Source: Smittia aterrima (Eukaryota > Arthropoda > Insecta > Diptera > Chironomidae). From it: 64,000 bases of DNA. The DNA is taken from positions 12,276,001 to 12,340,000 of the forward strand of contig CP093831.1 in NCBI GenBank assembly GCA_033063855.1. The letters run 5' to 3'. This document shows positions 43,497 to 55,050 of this stretch, one piece after another (within the stretch, counting starts at the first letter, position 1; each line of letters starts with the position of its first letter). The notes below the pieces were generated by a model. It was given only the letters and a program-made list of their open reading frames with translations. It searched no databases and was not told the origin of the DNA. The translations under genes were made by a program, and so were the position numbers.

Positions 43497-46400
43497 TCAC
43501 GAAACATTTTCAAGAATCCAAGGCTGGAATTTGGAAATCCTTGTACACACGCCAGGTAAATTTGCTTCAGCACCTGAGGATTCAAAAATGAAATATTTTA
43601 ACAACAAGTCTCTTAAACATAACAAGGTAAGCTCACATCCAATGCCCCAAGAAATTATTCCAGCAAGGAAATAATGCCCGTCTTTGCCTTTCACCTAAAG
43701 GATTCGAGAAAGGAGAAGAAAAAAAAAGAAATCAAATGAGCATAAATCATAACCTGAACGAGATTGAAAACATTTAAAGCATATTAAATTGCCGTGAGCG
43801 AAGAGTTGGATAATTTATCACAAAAATAAAACGGCGCCACCTGGCAAATAATAAATTTTGCCATACATCAAACCGAAAGCTTTCCTACAAATGCTTGGAA
43901 AGTTATTGGATATTTGGTTTGTCAATTTATCAAAAATCAATAGCAGCCGACAAGCGTCGAAAGTGTTTTCAAATGAAAGCACTTTGTGCCAGCTGGGCAA
44001 ATGAAAAAGCAAACGAGTGGAGATACATTGATGACAAAACACATTAAACATTCGAAACGAGAATGAATCAAAGCGTTTAACATTTGTCATGATAACGTTT
44101 CATTCGCTTCGACTTGACGACGATGCTTTTTAAACGAACTCATAAAAGTTTATGAGTCGATTTTTATTGAACTCGAGCGTGTGATTTATTTAACAAATGC
44201 AACAGGCGATTGTGTATAAATAACAAATATTTGACGGCTTACCTGTAGTGGACCACCTGAATCTCCCTGAATAACAAAAGATTAAAGATTATTAAATATT
44301 CATTTTTAAATTAATTTTGTTCAACGAACCTGACAACTGTCGGACTGCCTGAAACCAAAATGAATTCAACATGAAAACCTATTCAACATGATAATCTCTG
44401 AAGCTCACCCTTTCTCATGTCCAGCACATAAAAAGATCTCTGGAATGAACTCATGACGACCGGCTTTAAGAAACATAGATTTGCATCTATCGTTGCTGAC
44501 TATGGGCACTGAGACCTGAAACGAAACAATAAATTTAAATTATTCGAGTGGAAGAAGCTGTCGTGCAAGAAACACAAGCTGTCAAAAGTATTATGGAGCT
44601 CTCATTCGTTTCTTATTTCACTCACAGAAGGAAAGTGCTTGGAATTAAATTTGTTATTTGCTTGACGAGCTTTAAAGCTTCATCTCAATTCACTGCCGCA
44701 GTGATAAAAGACTTTGTCAAAAAGAATTATTTCTTCCATTCGTTTCTATTAAGTAAACGATTTCTCGTCTTGGTTAATGAAATATTAAAATTCCTCAGCG
44801 ACTTTTTCATTCGACAAAGCAAACACAAATGTTTTCTCTTTAAGCATGAGCGGTTCTCTGAAAAAAAGGATAATGGTTGCAACGATGCGAGATAAGACAT
44901 TACAAAGACGATGATTGAGGCTGTAACGAGGCATACAAGGAGACAACGGTTCGCTGAAGGCGGTACGACGAGATTCCTTTTCTTGATTTCCATTAACCGA
45001 TAAACCCATCTCTATGATTAAGAAGTTAATAAGGGACGAAGTGCCTTGTCTACGGAAGAAGCGAGAAAATAGAGAGAAAATTGAATTGTCCGCATAATTA
45101 AAATCATACGACGCTTAGACGAGACTGAAATTAATATCCTGAGCGGATCTGATGGTCATTAATCAAGATGATAACTACGAGGAATGGAACCTTGAGATAA
45201 AATCACTCGCTCTCTTTAATTCCCCGCATCAGAATAAAATCATTTCTCGAAAAAAGCTCAAATTAGAAAATGGGAAATTTTTCAATTTTTCATCAAATAT
45301 TTATGCAAATAGAAACAAAGAGCTTTTCTCTTTTTATTCGCTTTCCATGAACTCATTCATTCATTGGCATTTTTTGCGTCTTCATCATCTGTTTTCGCTT
45401 TTATCGCATTAGATTCGAGTTTGCTTGAGGAAAATAATTCATTGCGTTGGGGAATATTTAAAAATTATTTCCACGATCTCCTGGAGCATTAGACTTTGTA
45501 TACATGACTTACAAATGCCATTAGACTTTGTAACTTTTATTCTCAGAGGATTTGGATTTCTTGAATTTTACTTGTTTCAGGGCCCCGTAATATCCGAACA
45601 AACCTTTAGACAGAAAGCTGAGAACAATGAAGTCGAACGCGCTGAATCGATTAAAATGCCATTAGACGCAAATGGAATTCATAATTTATTCTTTATCCTT
45701 CGAACATTGCTCAATCAATACATTCTATCGCCTCTTCATCCAACATCAGGATTCCTTCTCGCTTTTCGTGTTGAGCGCGTTAGACGAGAAGAATTCACGA
45801 TATTGAATTTTTGTTTTCCCTCAACAAAGGAATGCTATCTCCTTGAGCGCTTTCGAAATAGTTTGAAAGAAAAAGTTGAAGAAGCCTTTTTCAAGGAGGA
45901 GAGGAAAATGTTCTACACGCTGTAAAGCGGTTTACATTGTTTGATCTTTAAGAGCAGCTTTGTCATCGCTACCTTCTTCCTCCTCGGTAATTATGGAAAC
46001 CGTCCAGCGGTCGTTAAAACAAGTAAAATTCTTCTTAAGGAGATTTCCTTGTAACTACATTTCCTTATCGCAATGACGTGAATGAGAAAATACTGCGACA
46101 GGCTTTTCTGCATTAAATTACTGGGAGACAAAGAAAGTCGAGCGATGGAGTGAATGATAAAACTTTCTCGTTATGAGGTAGCATCCAATGCCTGGCGAAT
46201 GAATAATATTTTTTACTGCGGAACTGATTATGTAGCATCGTTTTCATTATCATCTCTCATATTGCGAAACCATCGCACAATGAAGCGTCATGTAGCTCGC
46301 AGTCCTTTTGTTGTTGAAAACCAGAAATGACTGCGACAAGAGCGTACAGAGTTTGCTAGATTGAATACGATGCAGAGCTCTACATGCGGAATTATGATTG

Positions 46401-49400
46401 ACTGTGCCATGGATTACAATGTTTGCTACGGAACGTTCGTTATGAGAATCATTTGTGATTATCTTTGTTTGTTTTCTTCTTTCTTGCGTCTTTTGAAAGT
46501 TCATCTGATGTTGCCAGACACCGCAAACACACAACATTTCCCACTCAGCAAAGTCTGCTTTCAACTTTGATGAAATTCTTCATCAAACCGAAGAAGGATG
46601 TGGTTGTAATTGCAAGAAGGATATTAAAAATTAAAATATTTCGTTGTGAGCTTGTGAATGAGGGCGTTAATCGGAAACGTGTCTCGGCAATCAGATAATC
46701 GACGAAACATTAACGACTCGTTGAGAAAACGGTTGGCAAGGATTATTCTCCGAAGTAAAAGTAATAAATTCGAATAAAAAAACCTTTCGAACTTGTTTTT
46801 CTTTGGAACGGTTACGATATAAATTACACGTTTAAATAAACTCTTAACTTTGATCCTTTCGAATCCTAGAAACACATGTTCATGTAATGACTACGCTTCC
46901 TTTTCTTCGTAACATTAAACTTTATTCTCAGAAGCTTCCTCTTGAGCTACGAGCAGCTAGCAAGCAAATCCTAGAAAATCCTTTACTTCCCTAAGATATT
47001 TTATTTTTCTAATATTTTCTCAAGCATGGCAACAGAATTTAAAACATCAAATATATTGCTTTATCTCGTCTCACTGTTTCCTTTCAGCTGCAGTTGAAAG
47101 CTTGATACCATTGTTTTTTGTGAGCTAACTTGCTGAAAAAAGCAGCAAAAGAGAGAGAGATGGTGATGGAAATTTACATGCTATGAATAAATTTACAAAA
47201 ATTATTATGAGAGTTTCCATGTTAAAGCGAAACTTTCTTCTTCCGAAACATTTTCCGGTCGAAGCACAACAGGAGGAGAATTAAAACGAATGAGCTATGA
47301 AGCAATTTGGTTTAATGCGAGATTTCTGCTTCTCATAATTCGCGATAATTCACCAACATTCGCCGACGAAACGAAAGCCTTGTTTATCTCGGAGTCACTT
47401 CAAAAATTCAAATTAAATGGTTTCGCAGCCACTTTTATGTTTTCACTTCTTGTTGAGTTATTAATTCATGAAACGAGGACATATCAAGCCGCACGCCCCC
47501 GCAAAAGGAATAAAATTTATGCAAAGCCACAATGACATCAAGCCAACGATACATTCTCTCATCACTTGAGTTTGAGTGGAATCGTCAAGATAAAATAATA
47601 AAAATTCCGACAAAGCTTTTAAAAATTCACAATCTGCGAATTCAAAGGTTCAAGCATTTTCAAGAATTTGAATTCAAAAAGAATAAAACTTGGAGTTCCC
47701 AAGTTGGAAAGAATAATTAAATGAAGCTCATTTCCAAGTAATCCTCTCAACGTGATCTGATCGAACATCATCACATGTCGATGAATCGTGCAATTGACTC
47801 GGGCAAATGTCAATCAACCCTTAAACGTTTAACTTTTATTGGATCGTGGTTGTTGAAACGACTCTTCAACATCGTGACTATCAAATCCAATTATTGAATT
47901 GCTTATGGAAATCTTTTAGCATATGTGCCACTGACGTTCTGAAGTCGTTGAATATATTGAAAATGTGTCAAAGGATTTTAATAGAGCACCAGATGCAGTT
48001 TCCGCTCAATGTACTCGATTAAATATTTATGTAGCTCAAATTGAAAATGCGAGATCAACAGAGAGTCGGATGTATATTAAAATCTATTTTAGTCAATCCG
48101 TCTCTTCAATTCAATACAAATCAGAGAAGCCACAGCAACTTTGAATCTATTCGAAATGAATTCGAACTAAATGCAAGGGAATCTGATTCGTTCCGTGGCT
48201 ACTGAATCGACAACAGAGAAAACTTTTAAGTGAATCGGAGGATGAAAGAAACTTTGTTTGCTAGTTTTCCTATTTTCCCGCTTTTCATCTTCTCACTTTT
48301 CCACGTGAACGATTCACCAGGGAAATCATTGAACTACTTCTATTTGTGCATCGAAGATAATAAATCCTATTCAGCTATCGAATGAGATCTTCCAACAAAC
48401 TTAAACGTCGTCGGTATCTCTTTGGAATGCTGATTAATTCTTTTGAATGAAGTGGAAAAAAATCAATCGCACGAGGATAACAATCGACATTGAGTTTATC
48501 AAATGCCATGAAACATCAACAGGAGCGAGAGTGAGTGGAGAGAAATTCTTCTCTCGAGCAGATTATCATCGTTTAATTCCACACGAAAGCGACCCCAATA
48601 AATTCAGTCCCGAAAGGAGCAATCCGAACTTGACCTTCTATTCGTGTTCCTACTCTCAACTTCCTTCCATTCGTACACAATGAGCCCCAACTGAACTCGA
48701 CAGGAGATTAAGTGAGTTTTATCTCCGTACGTTATCCTCAACGACAAAAGCTCTGATCAAGAAATGAAATGAGCGTCGAGGGTGAAAAATAGTTAACGAT
48801 AAAAACCAATTCATTACAAGCAATTCTGCTTTATCTAAAAATATCGAAAGGGTTTTGCCTGAGCAATTGAACAAAATAAATTGATGTGATAAGACTTTAT
48901 AAATATAGTTGCGCCGCGATTGGAAACCCTTCGATGAAACTAGCAAGTTCGGAACTCCCTTTAAACGAATTGAGGTGAAAAGGGGGAAAACATAAAATTT
49001 TCAATCTCCTCGTTCGTTCGTTCGTTCTTGAGAAACACTTCAGATCCGTTCTTATTCATCGTCTTTGAAGAAAATTGAATGAGAATTCCCTTGATTGCAG
49101 CACTGGCAGACTTTGCTTTAAATAGAGTATAAAGTCTTCGAGGAAGCACAAACACTAATTTATTCCTTAAATGCCTTCGATTTCCGAGATTTTCGAGCTC
49201 GCTTTGGGAAAAACATTTCTCACCGCACAACAATGAAAAGCAAAATTTATCGCTTCTCGAATCTGGATCATTAAATTGAAATGGGATTAATTTTATGGAT
49301 GAAAATTTAATTTAAATTGATGAAACGCCTATCGCAGCAGATTCGATTTAACAAGCTTCGTTTGGGGGGAGATTAGATTGAGGAGATTGAGCTCTTTCGA

Positions 49401-51050
49401 GTGATTAACTATGCAGCCAGAATAACAAAAGCATTAGCGAAAGCTCGCACGCCTGACAGTTTGAATTAATCGATGCGAAAGTGAAACGCTTACCTCCTGT
49501 AGAACCGTTGGTAAAGTGCCGCCCTCTGAAAGCCTTCCCCATCCCGTCACCGTTCCATTCTGTCCAATCAATAAATCGTCGGTAGCTGGCAAGCAAATTG
49601 GACTAATATGCGGAGCGAACTCAAGAGGCTGCTCCAACTTCACTAAAGCTAAATCATACTCGTACGTGTAAAAGTTGTATTTCGGGTGAACGATTTTCTT
49701 TGACACTGCTCGCTCGATGTAAGGCAGCTGCTCTTGCACGTGAGAGAAGTCGTATTCACCGACTCGAATACGAATTTGTGATGTTAGGAGATCGTCAACG
49801 CAGTGACCAGCTGTTGCTATGAAGTTCTCGTTAAGAACAGCGCCACCGCATCGATGAGTGCTGGAGAAGCCAAAGAAGGACGTTCGTCTAACTGAGACTT
49901 GCCACGGATAGCGACCAAATGGAGCATTCTTTCCTCCAACTATTCTCGTTTCAGGTCGTGGCAAAGTCGTTGAAAGTCCACACTCAACATTCCTCGCAGC
50001 GGACAAAGTGTCTCTACCCGGAGATGGCTTAATAGGCGGCAAGGGTTCAGTTGGAATTGTATTGTCTAAAATCTCGGTTGAACTGATTGAGCTCGGTCGA
50101 GATGTCGTCGCGGGTAGTCGAGTGCTGTATTTTGTAGTAGGAGTAAAGGTTGTCGATGTTCGTTGAGTCGTGTTTGGTTTCACGGGTTTTGTCTGTGTCA
50201 ATTAAAATAAATGAAATTAAAAATTATCCAAAAATAATTATATCGCGAATTCGTTTACCGGTTGTTTTGGCTTGAAAGTTGTTGGCTTCCTCGTTCCAGT
50301 AACAGCTGATGTTGATCCGTAAGTAATTGGTTTCTTAGTTGGCTTTGGCTTCGGCCTTGCTGGTGTGGTCTTGTCCCATGGAGATTTCGTTTTTGTTATA
50401 AAACTTGGCTCTGTTGTGACTTGCCATGGAGTCGAAGACCACGAATCTGCTGAAGAAGAAAAAGTGAATTTAGAAAGCGAAACGGAAAAAGCTTTTTCAA
50501 GCAACTTACTAGCCGAGACACTTGCAGAAGCGCTTAATTCGTTTGAAGAGTCGTTAAAATTATCTAAAGGATTTTTGGTCGATGACGGCAGTCTCGGAGT
50601 TGTTTTAATTTTGAAAGGTCTTTGAGGCTGAAGTGGTTGTCGGATGACCAAAGTGCCACTTCCATTCGGCCGCTCTATCGTTAACGTTCCATGTCTGTTT
50701 GGTTTGTTAGGTTGACTTGCTGTAGCTTTTGTTGGTTTGCTTTTAACCGGAGATGTTGGTTTGTTTGATGGTCGGAATGGCGTTGACTGAGGGAGAATGA
50801 AATTATCCGTCAAGTTATGTCCACAGCATGAACCGAACATGAAACCATCCATGCACATTCCAAGATGAGTTCCCTCAGACTTAATGCACTCCCAGACGAA
50901 CATGCATGTCCCCTCGACTCCGCTGACGTAACATGGTTTCGGGCTTATCTTAAAATTCTGATTGTATTGACTAGATGCGGCTAACGTTGACTTAACTACT
51001 AAGTTGATTACGATTAATATTACTGAAGCTTTCCAACGACTCCATCGCAT
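43497..51050 (-). CDS. Sb: Stubble-like type II transmembrane serine protease
   Basis: Epithelial morphogenesis protease. Coding exons: 50,259-51,050, 49,494-50,192, 44,409-44,515, 44,330-44,348, 44,243-44,266, 43,637-43,694 and 43,497-43,573, 591 residues in phase. There is an N-terminal anchor (residues 6-24). A Cys-knotted stem module follows at about 35-75 (PCYVSGVEGTCMFVWEC, THLGMCMDGFMFGSCC), then a Pro/Ser/Thr-rich stem. The activation site is PETR|IVGG at 347-348. The trypsin domain has His394 (TAGHC), Asp444 (YEYDLAL), specificity Asp in QSDSCQ and Ser542 (GDSGGP). The stretch GFSSTHRCGGAV to GEYDFSHVQEQLPYIER is typical of Stubble. A 5' UTR exon lies upstream (acceptor ends at 51,073). 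The fourth and fifth coding exons are 19 and 24 nt. Confidence 0.9.
44516..49493 (-). other. Long intron of the Stubble-like gene
   Basis: About 5 kb. It holds a 166-codon chance-looking ORF at 45,425-45,925 and a short CGTT tandem run near 49,014-49,026. No nested gene is supported. Confidence 0.6.
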
Positions 51051-52118
51051 CGTGGAAGCTTGAAAAATTCCTGCAAAGACAAGATAAAAGATAAAATGTA
51101 ATTTAAAGTTATTTTTAGCGAAAAAATTGAGAAGATGACGCAAACTGATTGAAGAGTCAATTGAATTATGAGCGACATGAGATGACGCGAGACTTCACTT
51201 TATTTTCTAATCATTCAAATTGCGACGTTATCTCAAGAATTTTTGCGTTAATCTTGTTTAGAGATTAAATATTTTGATTTCATGGCAACACAGAAATCTT
51301 ATTTTTCGGTTTGTCCTGCGTAATAAAAGAATCGCGAAATCGTCGTCAGTTGAGAGACGAGCGCAAAAAGAGATTTTCAAAATCTAATATCTGCGTTTTA
51401 TTATGCGGAACCAAACAGAAGTAAACAATCTCAAGGTTACCGCGAGGCGAGCCTCTAAAATGTTTTCTATGTCAGAGAAAAACAATAATCGAGAAGTGAA
51501 GTGTTTTTCTAGACAAAATATTTTTGTTGTCGGAAGAAAGTTAGCTAACTTGATCTATTGTCGATAAATATTTGTTGAAATGTAATCTCGTCTTAAACTT
51601 CTTGAAAAATAAAATCAATAAACTCGTTCAACGAATTCGTGACCTATCGCAAAGCAAGTCCTGTTAGGTCCAACAACGTAATTCTCATAAAAAAAATATT
51701 TTTTGTCAACAACTCGATTTGCGTTTTCAAGGCAATTGTTACGACATCGAGAATATCTCGCTCACACCTCCACTTTGTTTTTTATCGAATGATTACGTAT
51801 CTAGATATTCATGAATGAAAACAAATGCGCTTTAAATGTTTTCTACAATGAGTTTTTTTTTTCATCTTATGTAATGTTTTTTTAGTCGAAAAATACCAAA
51901 AAACAAAACGAGCATGATCCAACTTGTTTTTGCAATCCTTCTCATGTCGCATCAGATCTTGAAAAGTGTTTTTAGAAACACCGGTAGGAAAACTGTCAAA
52001 ACAAATATTTTACGTTTTGCCTTCTCTCACTCATTCATTCGTGAGAGTGTGTGAGCCTTTGTTAGTGTGGCACAGCTGACGAGACTAATATAGAGAACGT
52101 TCGACGAGAGGTTCTCAC
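51051..52118. other. Intergenic between Stubble-like gene and UGT promoter
   Basis: No gene seen. Minus-strand acceptor at 51,073-51,074 shows that transcription of the Stubble-like gene starts further right. Confidence 0.5.
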
Positions 52119-52152
52119 TCAGTTTGAAGTTTTTAGTCAACGCAAAAGGTTG
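52119..52152 (+). promoter_or_regulatory. Inr plus DPE core promoter of the UGT gene
   Basis: TCAGTT at 52,119-52,124 matches the insect initiator, with the start A at 52,121. GGTTG at 52,148-52,152 matches the downstream promoter element consensus RGWYV exactly at +28 to +32. No TATA box is needed in this class. The predicted 5' leader is about 349 nt to the ATG at 52,470. Confidence 0.6.
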
Positions 52153-52469
52153 CAAGCAAGTTAGACTCGTTAATAAATTTATGATATTCGCGTTTAGCGA
52201 TACTAAGTGAAATAGACAGAAAGCAAGTCAAGATAATTGAAGAAGTCTTTAGAATTAAGTGAAAGATTTCTTTTCGTGATATAAAAAATTATTTGAATGG
52301 GAATCAAGTTCATGCTGAATCATTTAATTTCGAGATTATCCGCAACAAAGGAATATATTTTGTCAGCTGTAGTGCCCTTAAAGAAAACTTAAGTAATTGA
52401 GTGACTCACGGTCAAGAGTGAATAAAAAAAACTCATTTAACGAAGAGATTGGATAGAGAGACTAGAAGA

Positions 52470-55050
52470 ATGAATTTCAATCGATTTGTGTTTGCTCTGC
52501 TATTTGTTGGCTCAGTGAGGATCTCGAAAGCAGAGAAGATTCTCGCTATTCTGCCAATTCCGTTCAAAGAACATCAAATTGTTTATCAGCCACTAATCGA
52601 AAGTCTTCACAAACACGAACACCAAATTACTGTAATGACGACAAATCCAATTTTCGCGACGAGAGACACGATGACATTTGAAAACATCACGGAAATTGAT
52701 CTCAGCTTCGTCTACAATTTGGGAATATTAGATGAGTTGAGAAACGTTGACTTGGAAGGATCAGATATGTTGAAGACTGTCTTCAATGTCATGAGGAAAA
52801 TTTTTGAAGCTGAACTTCAAAGTCCAGAAGTTAAGGAACTTTTGAATTCAAAGGACGAGCATTTCGATTTGGTTCTCATTGATTGGTCAGGGAGCTCATC
52901 ACTAATGAATATTTTCGCTCATCAGTTCAACGCTCCACTCGTCGCAATCACAAACGGAGGAGCCTTTCCCAACGTTCACGAAGCATTTGGCAATCCAAGT
53001 CATCCGGTCTCATATCCGAGTGTCTTGTTGCCGTTCAGCGAAAACCTCGACTTTATCGAGAGAGTTTCGAGCGTTTTATTTACCATTTGGTACCGGTGAG
53101 CAATATTTACATAATTTAAGAGAGGTTGACCCGTTGTCCTAATTTCGCGAGAATTTCTTTCACGCGTCGATTGTGTGGACTTTGATGTCGATTTGTTTCA
53201 TAGCAACGTTATTTTCTTATCAATGTCTGCGACTTTATCTTTTTCTTTCTATCCGATTTAAAGCTTTTACTACTTCACCGAGGAAATTCCGCTTCAGAAT
53301 GAAATCATCAAGAAAGTTCTTAATGATGAAAACGCACCTGACATGTGGGATATTGAAAGCAATGCAGATCTTCTTTTAATAAACTCTTACGAAGTTCTTA
53401 ACAACATTCGTCCAAGTGCTCCGACGACAGTTTATCTCGGCGGAATTCATCGCAATATTGAAACAAAGTCACTGCCACATTCTCTTACAAAATTTCTCGA
53501 TGCATCTGAGCGAGTTGTTTACATTAATCTCAACAGTGCAATTCTGCATCCTCTTCGATTAAAAAAGCTGTTGACTGCACTTGAAAAATCAAATGTCGAC
53601 GTCATTTGGAGTTCGAGTGACGACTTTGTCAACATCTCGTCAAGAATCTATCAAGGAACAAACTTCGATCAAGAGAGTGTCTTAGGTGAGTTGGATAAAT
53701 AAAAGAAACTCGCGACCTTGAAATGAAAAGTCATGGGAGTTACTAACTTTCATGCAAATTCCAATTTCATGAACTTCCTCGATTAAATTTTACGTCAGCT
53801 AAACAATAAACAAATCACAACCAATTCATTGTGGAAACTATTAAAAATTAGATTGCGCACTTAAGTTGTTAAAGAAGAAAACGATTCGTTGCAAATTGAA
53901 AAGAAAAACAATTCGACTTGACGCAAACTCTAACGTCAAGAGCTTATCGATGAATGAAACTGAAAGTCTCGGTTTCTAACAGGTTCTTTTAATCTCACGT
54001 TGCATATTGCATAGCATGATTGCATAATTTGCACATAATTGGATAAAATGAAATTGGATTCAAGTGAGCAATTGCGGAAAACAAGCAGCAATTTCCATCA
54101 AATTGAGTTGCATTGTTTTGAATACTCGCACGAGTTGCAAAGAAATCAAAACTTTACTTTGGGAAGCCCTCAATCTCCATGACGCATCAATCAAAATAAT
54201 ACTCCAACGTATTTCTAACGACTTTTTCTTTCTTTCTTCTTCGTAGCTCATCCGAAAGTAACTCTTCACATAACCGACGGCGGCCAACGCAACGTAGAAG
54301 ATTCAATTCATCATGCAGTACCCGTCTTAGGAGTCAGTTACACGTCAACACTTGATCACTATCTTTATCAGGTTGAGAAGTTTGAGTGTGGACTTGTATC
54401 GGTTATTGACTTCGATAATCAAAATGAAATCGAGAATAAGTTAGAGGAAATGCTTAGTTCGAGAAGGTGAGAATGATTTTTCTATCGATCACGCTTTCGA
54501 TTAATCTGTGCACGAGAACGTTATTTGACCTAACGACAACAAAAATGTCAAAACGTTTTCAGTCACTGATAAGCACGCGCCAGACAAACAATTTGTCCTA
54601 ATATTCCAAATATTGTCTTATCGACAGATTCAAAGCAAACACAATGAGACTGAAAAACTTGGTTGTTGACCAACCAATTGGAGATTCCGTCGAGCGCGCG
54701 ACTTGGTGGATCAACCACGTAATTCGCCACAGCGGAACTGTAAGTTAAAGCGATAATCGTGAACCGGCAAATCGACTCTAACATTGCAATTTTCTCCAAC
54801 AGAAACATCTGCGAACAAATAAATCGCTCGGCTGGTTCAAATATTTAATGCTTGATGTGCTTTTAACGGTTTTATTTGGGTTTGCGTCTGTGATATTCCT
54901 CTTCGCATATATCGTGAGTATATAATGAAACTATGATGATGACGCAACTCTAATTTAATTTCTCTCATGCAGGTTGAACGATTGCGACGATACTCAAAGT
55001 CCCTTCCGTACGAACGAGTAACTCGAGGCTCTAAATCAAAAGTTCTATAG
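52470..55050 (+). CDS. UDP-glycosyltransferase family protein, probably catalytically altered
   Basis: Six exons: 52,470-53,095, 53,264-53,685, 54,247-54,466, 54,628-54,739, 54,803-54,913 and 54,973-55,050, 522 residues, typical of ER-membrane UGTs. Signal peptide at 1-22, LAILPIPFKEHQIVYQPL start of the acceptor domain, a C-terminal transmembrane helix in exon 5 (LLTVLFGFASVIFLFAYI) and a basic tail. The UDP-sugar signature is degraded: the usual THGG...QEA...GVP..G.P...DQ reads ITDGGQRNVEDSIHHAVPVL then STLDHYLYQ. The preceding strand YFSFGS reads YINLNS. The key His and Gln of the signature are therefore missing. It may be a pseudoenzyme or have unusual chemistry. The start ATG follows an upstream in-frame TTG that I rejected. 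Confidence 0.82.

Noticed and set aside
45425..45925. 166-codon open frame in the protease intron
   Set aside because: It begins at TTG, has no recognisable domain, and lies inside a long intron on the opposite strand. Length alone is not enough.
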